Shown here in pieces: positions 5,361-7,175 of a stretch of DNA of 7,175 nt. The translations under genes were made by a program, and so were the position numbers. The notes beneath the pieces were generated by a model. That model did no database searches. It was not told where the DNA came from and saw nothing but the letters and a program-made list of their open reading frames with translations. The stretch's first letter is position 1. Every line of letters starts with the position of its first letter. Origin of the DNA: Lysobacterales bacterium UBA5700 (GTDB lineage: Bacteria > Pseudomonadota > Gammaproteobacteria > Xanthomonadales > Xanthomonadaceae); the NCBI GenBank assembly GCA_002420085.1, contig DIHI01000125.1:20186-27360 (forward strand). The letters run 5' to 3'.

Positions 5361-5518
5361 GGGATTTCCTGGAAGAGGGTGACCGGGACGATGACAGCAC
5401 AGACCGGAGACCGATCCAGACCGATGCCTGCGCGCGGATCCAGCGCACCGACCCGCGAATGCACTGCGCATTCGACGAGGCACGGCGACAGGCGAGCGAT
5501 CGGTCCGGTCATTGTCAT
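5357..5518 (-). CDS. Doubtful 53-codon ORF between lepA and lepB
   Basis: An ATG at 5518 opens a 53-residue frame that begins 11 bases after the lepA stop. It ends in a TGA overlapping the lepB GTG start as GTGA. That packing is what an operon gene or a coupling leader peptide would show. Against it, there is no convincing ribosome site. By eye about 72% of its codons end in G or C, lower than in the neighbouring genes. The peptide (three cysteines, a short hydrophobic stretch near the end, no clear helix pattern) resembles no family I know. If it is not coding, the lepA-lepB gap is 169 bases of leader with one hairpin. I give it as a candidate only. Confidence 0.2.
   Translation of the reverse strand: MTMTGPIARLSPCLVECAVHSRVGALDPRAGIGLDRSPVCAVIVPVTLFQEIP
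5366..5370 (-). promoter_or_regulatory. Ribosome-binding site that fixes the lepB GTG start
   Basis: AGGAA on the - strand lies five bases before the GTG at 5358-5360. It is the best Shine-Dalgarno match on the - strand in this gap and supports the GTG start of lepB over the longer in-frame alternative. Confidence 0.7.
5456..5474. other. Perfect 7-bp inverted repeat in the lepA-lepB gap
   Basis: CGAATGC (5456-5462) and GCATTCG (5468-5474) are exact reverse complements around a 5-base loop. On the transcribed (-) strand no T run follows, so it does not look like an intrinsic terminator. It could be an RNA hairpin between lepA and lepB or an operator. It lies inside the doubtful small ORF. Confidence 0.35.
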
Positions 5519-5529
5519 TGCACTGTCAG

Positions 5530-7175
5530 TTACTTGCTGTCCATTTGCAGGACGGCCAGGAAGGCTTCCTGGGGAATATCGACCTTGCCGACCTGCTTCA
5601 TGCGCTTCTTGCCTTCCTTCTGTTTCTCCAGCAGCTTGCGCTTGCGGCTCACATCGCCACCGTAACACTTGGCGAGGACGTTCTTGCGTAGCGCCTTGAC
5701 CGTGGAACGGGCAATGATCTGGGAACCGATCGCGGCCTGGATGGCGACATCGAACATCTGCCTGGGGATCAGTTCCCGCATCCGTTCGACCAGTTCGCGA
5801 CCGCGCCGATCGGCCAGACCACGGTAGCAGATTGCCGAAAGCGCATCGACCCGTTCGCCATTGATCAGCACATCCAGACGGACGAACGGCCCAGCCTGGA
5901 AGCGCAGGAACTGGTAATCCAGTGAAGCATAGCCGCGACTGACCGACTTGAGGCGATCGAAGAAGTCCATCACCACCTCGGCCATCGGCAACTCGTAACT
6001 GATCTGCACCTGACTGCCGAGGTAGTGAATGCCGATCTGGGAGCCGCGCTTTTCCTCGCACAGGGTGATGACGTTGCCGACATAGTCCGGCGGGGTGAGG
6101 ATGTTGGCCCGGATGATCGGTTCGCGAATCTCGGCGACCTTGTTGGCCGGCGGCAGATTGGCCGGATTGTCGAGCGGCACCACCTCGCCGTCGGTCAGCG
6201 CCAGTTCGTAGACCACGGTCGGCGCGGTACTGATCAGATCGAGATCGTACTCGCGCTCCAGGCGTTCCTGGACGATCTCCATGTGCAGCATGCCGAGAAA
6301 GCCGCAGCGAAAGCCGAAACCCATGGCTTCCGACGATTCCGGCTCGAAGCGCAGCGCGGCGTCGTTCAGCCGCAGTTTCTCCAATGCCTCGCGCAGTGCC
6401 GGGTAGTCTTCCGCCGCCAGCGGAAACAGGCCGGCGAACACCCGTGGCTGCATCTCCTGGAAGCCAGGCAGAGGCGCAGCAGCCGGCTTGGCGGTGTGGG
6501 TCAGGGTATCGCCGACCGGGGCGCCGTGGACATCCTTGATCGACGCCGTCAGCCAACCGACCTCGCCGGCCAGCAGTGCCTCGCGCCGCAGTCGCTTGGG
6601 CGTGAACACACCCACCTGATCGACCTCGTGGCTGCGCCCGGTGGACATCACCAGCAGTTTGTCGCCGGGCCGGATCTCGCCCTGCATCACCCGCACCAGC
6701 GAGACCACGCCGAGGTAGTTGTCGAACCAGGAATCGATGATCAGGGCTTGCAACCGGTCGCTGTCGCGCGGCACCGGCGGCGGGATGCGAGCGACGATGG
6801 CTTCCAGCACCGCCCGAACGTTCTCACCGGTCTTGGCGCTGATCGGGATGGCATCCTCGGCATCAATGCCGATCACCGCCTCGATCTCGGCCTTGACCTT
6901 CGGGATGTCGGCGGTCGGCAGGTCGATCTTGTTGAGCACCGGCACCACTTCCAGGCCCTGCTCAACGGCGGTGTAGCAGTTGGCCACCGACTGCGCCTCG
7001 ACACCCTGGGCGGCATCGACCACCAGCAGCGCGCCTTCACAGGCGGCCAGCGAGCGGCTGACCTCGTAGCTGAAATCGACATGCCCTGGGGTGTCGATGA
7101 AGTTGAGCTGATAGACCGTGCCATCGAGCGCGGTGTAGGGCAGCGAGACCGACTGCGCCTTGATGGTGATGCCGC
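5530..7175 (-). CDS. lepA: LepA, elongation factor 4, ribosome-associated GTPase (partial, 5' end missing)
   Basis: LepA (EF4) is a translational GTPase that binds the ribosome; proposed roles are back-translocation and help in initiation or 30S assembly. The window holds 547 residues up to the TAA at 5530-5532. By comparison with E. coli about 50 N-terminal residues, including the P-loop, are missing. The visible part starts in the switch I region (GITIKAQ). It continues with DTPGHVDF (G3, Asp27 of the visible part), NKID (G4, 81-84) and SAKTGENV (G5). The elongation-factor beta-barrel domain follows, then the two EF-G-like domains, with [23 protein letters not shown]. The LepA-specific C-terminal domain ends with [21 protein letters not shown]. 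It reads through the window edge without frameshift. It is the first gene seen of the leftward cluster leading into lepB. Confidence 0.98.
   Translation of the reverse strand, partial: GITIKAQSVSLPYTALDGTVYQLNFIDTPGHVDFSYEVSRSLAACEGALLVVDAAQGVEAQSVANCYTAVEQGLEVVPVLNKIDLPTADIPKVKAEIEAVIGIDAEDAIPISAKTGENVRAVLEAIVARIPPPVPRDSDRLQALIIDSWFDNYLGVVSLVRVMQGEIRPGDKLLVMSTGRSHEVDQVGVFTPKRLRREALLAGEVGWLTASIKDVHGAPVGDTLTHTAKPAAAPLPGFQEMQPRVFAGLFPLAAEDYPALREALEKLRLNDAALRFEPESSEAMGFGFRCGFLGMLHMEIVQERLEREYDLDLISTAPTVVYELALTDGEVVPLDNPANLPPANKVAEIREPIIRANILTPPDYVGNVITLCEEKRGSQIGIHYLGSQVQISYELPMAEVVMDFFDRLKSVSRGYASLDYQFLRFQAGPFVRLDVLINGERVDALSAICYRGLADRRGRELVERMRELIPRQMFDVAIQAAIGSQIIARSTVKALRKNVLAKCYGGDVSRKRKLLEKQKEGKKRMKQVGKVDIPQEAFLAVLQMDSK

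Noticed and set aside
5361..5483. N-terminal extension of lepB to 5483
   Set aside because: The extra 41 residues are Arg- and Cys-rich without a membrane segment. The GTG at 5360 has a good ribosome site and puts the first membrane helix at the N-terminus.
4632..5699. 355-codon open frame on the + strand opposite lepB and the end of lepA
   Set aside because: It is rich in His, Gln and Asp, as typical of the antisense of GC-rich genes, has no domain, and lies opposite intact catalytic motifs of LepB.
5357..6556. 399-codon open frame on the - strand within lepA in another frame
   Set aside because: It overlaps the conserved lepA reading frame on the same strand. Its sequence is low-complexity Arg/Gly/Pro text; only its last 53 codons lie outside lepA and are discussed separately.
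1..7175. tRNA, rRNA, CRISPR array, insertion sequence, prophage or toxin-antitoxin content
   Set aside because: No tRNA-like cloverleaf, spaced direct-repeat array, terminal inverted repeats with a transposase, or matching small gene pair was seen; almost all bases lie in recognised housekeeping genes.

Overview
This window looks like chromosomal DNA of a high-GC gammaproteobacterium. The evidence is the gene content: an mlaFEDCB lipid-transport operon in its canonical order, and a lepA-lepB-DUF4845-rnc cluster of the kind found in gammaproteobacteria. Codons are strongly GC-rich in the third position. I cannot name a genus from the sequence alone. Both window edges cut a gene: mlaF on the left and lepA on the right.

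Left part (1-2508, + strand): the 3' end of mlaF followed by mlaE, mlaD, mlaC and mlaB. Three junctions are 4-base ATGA stop/start overlaps and the fourth overlaps by 11 bases, so this is one tightly coupled operon. Together these genes encode an inner-membrane ABC complex (MlaF ATPase, MlaE permease, MlaD MCE ring, MlaB STAS subunit) and the periplasmic carrier MlaC, which move phospholipid between the inner and outer membranes. A 46-base convergent gap (2509-2554) with GC-rich hairpins ends the operon.

Right part (2555-7175, - strand, read right to left): lepA (elongation factor 4, 5' end outside the window), a 169-base gap with a doubtful 53-codon ORF, lepB (signal peptidase I), an 86-base gap with a perfect 8-bp hairpin, a small DUF4845 membrane protein, rnc (RNase III, TTG start overlapping the DUF4845 stop) and trpA (tryptophan synthase alpha chain). 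All point the same way with short gaps, so they could form one transcript linking translation, protein export, RNA processing and tryptophan synthesis. The odd member is trpA. It sits directly after rnc, where era usually follows, and trpB is not beside it.

Every gene here belongs to a recognised family with its key residues intact. I see no RNA gene, CRISPR array, insertion sequence, phage gene or previously undescribed system. What deserves a second look is small in scale: the placement and leader of trpA, the hairpin ahead of DUF4845-rnc, the lepA-lepB gap, and a high local density of GATC.
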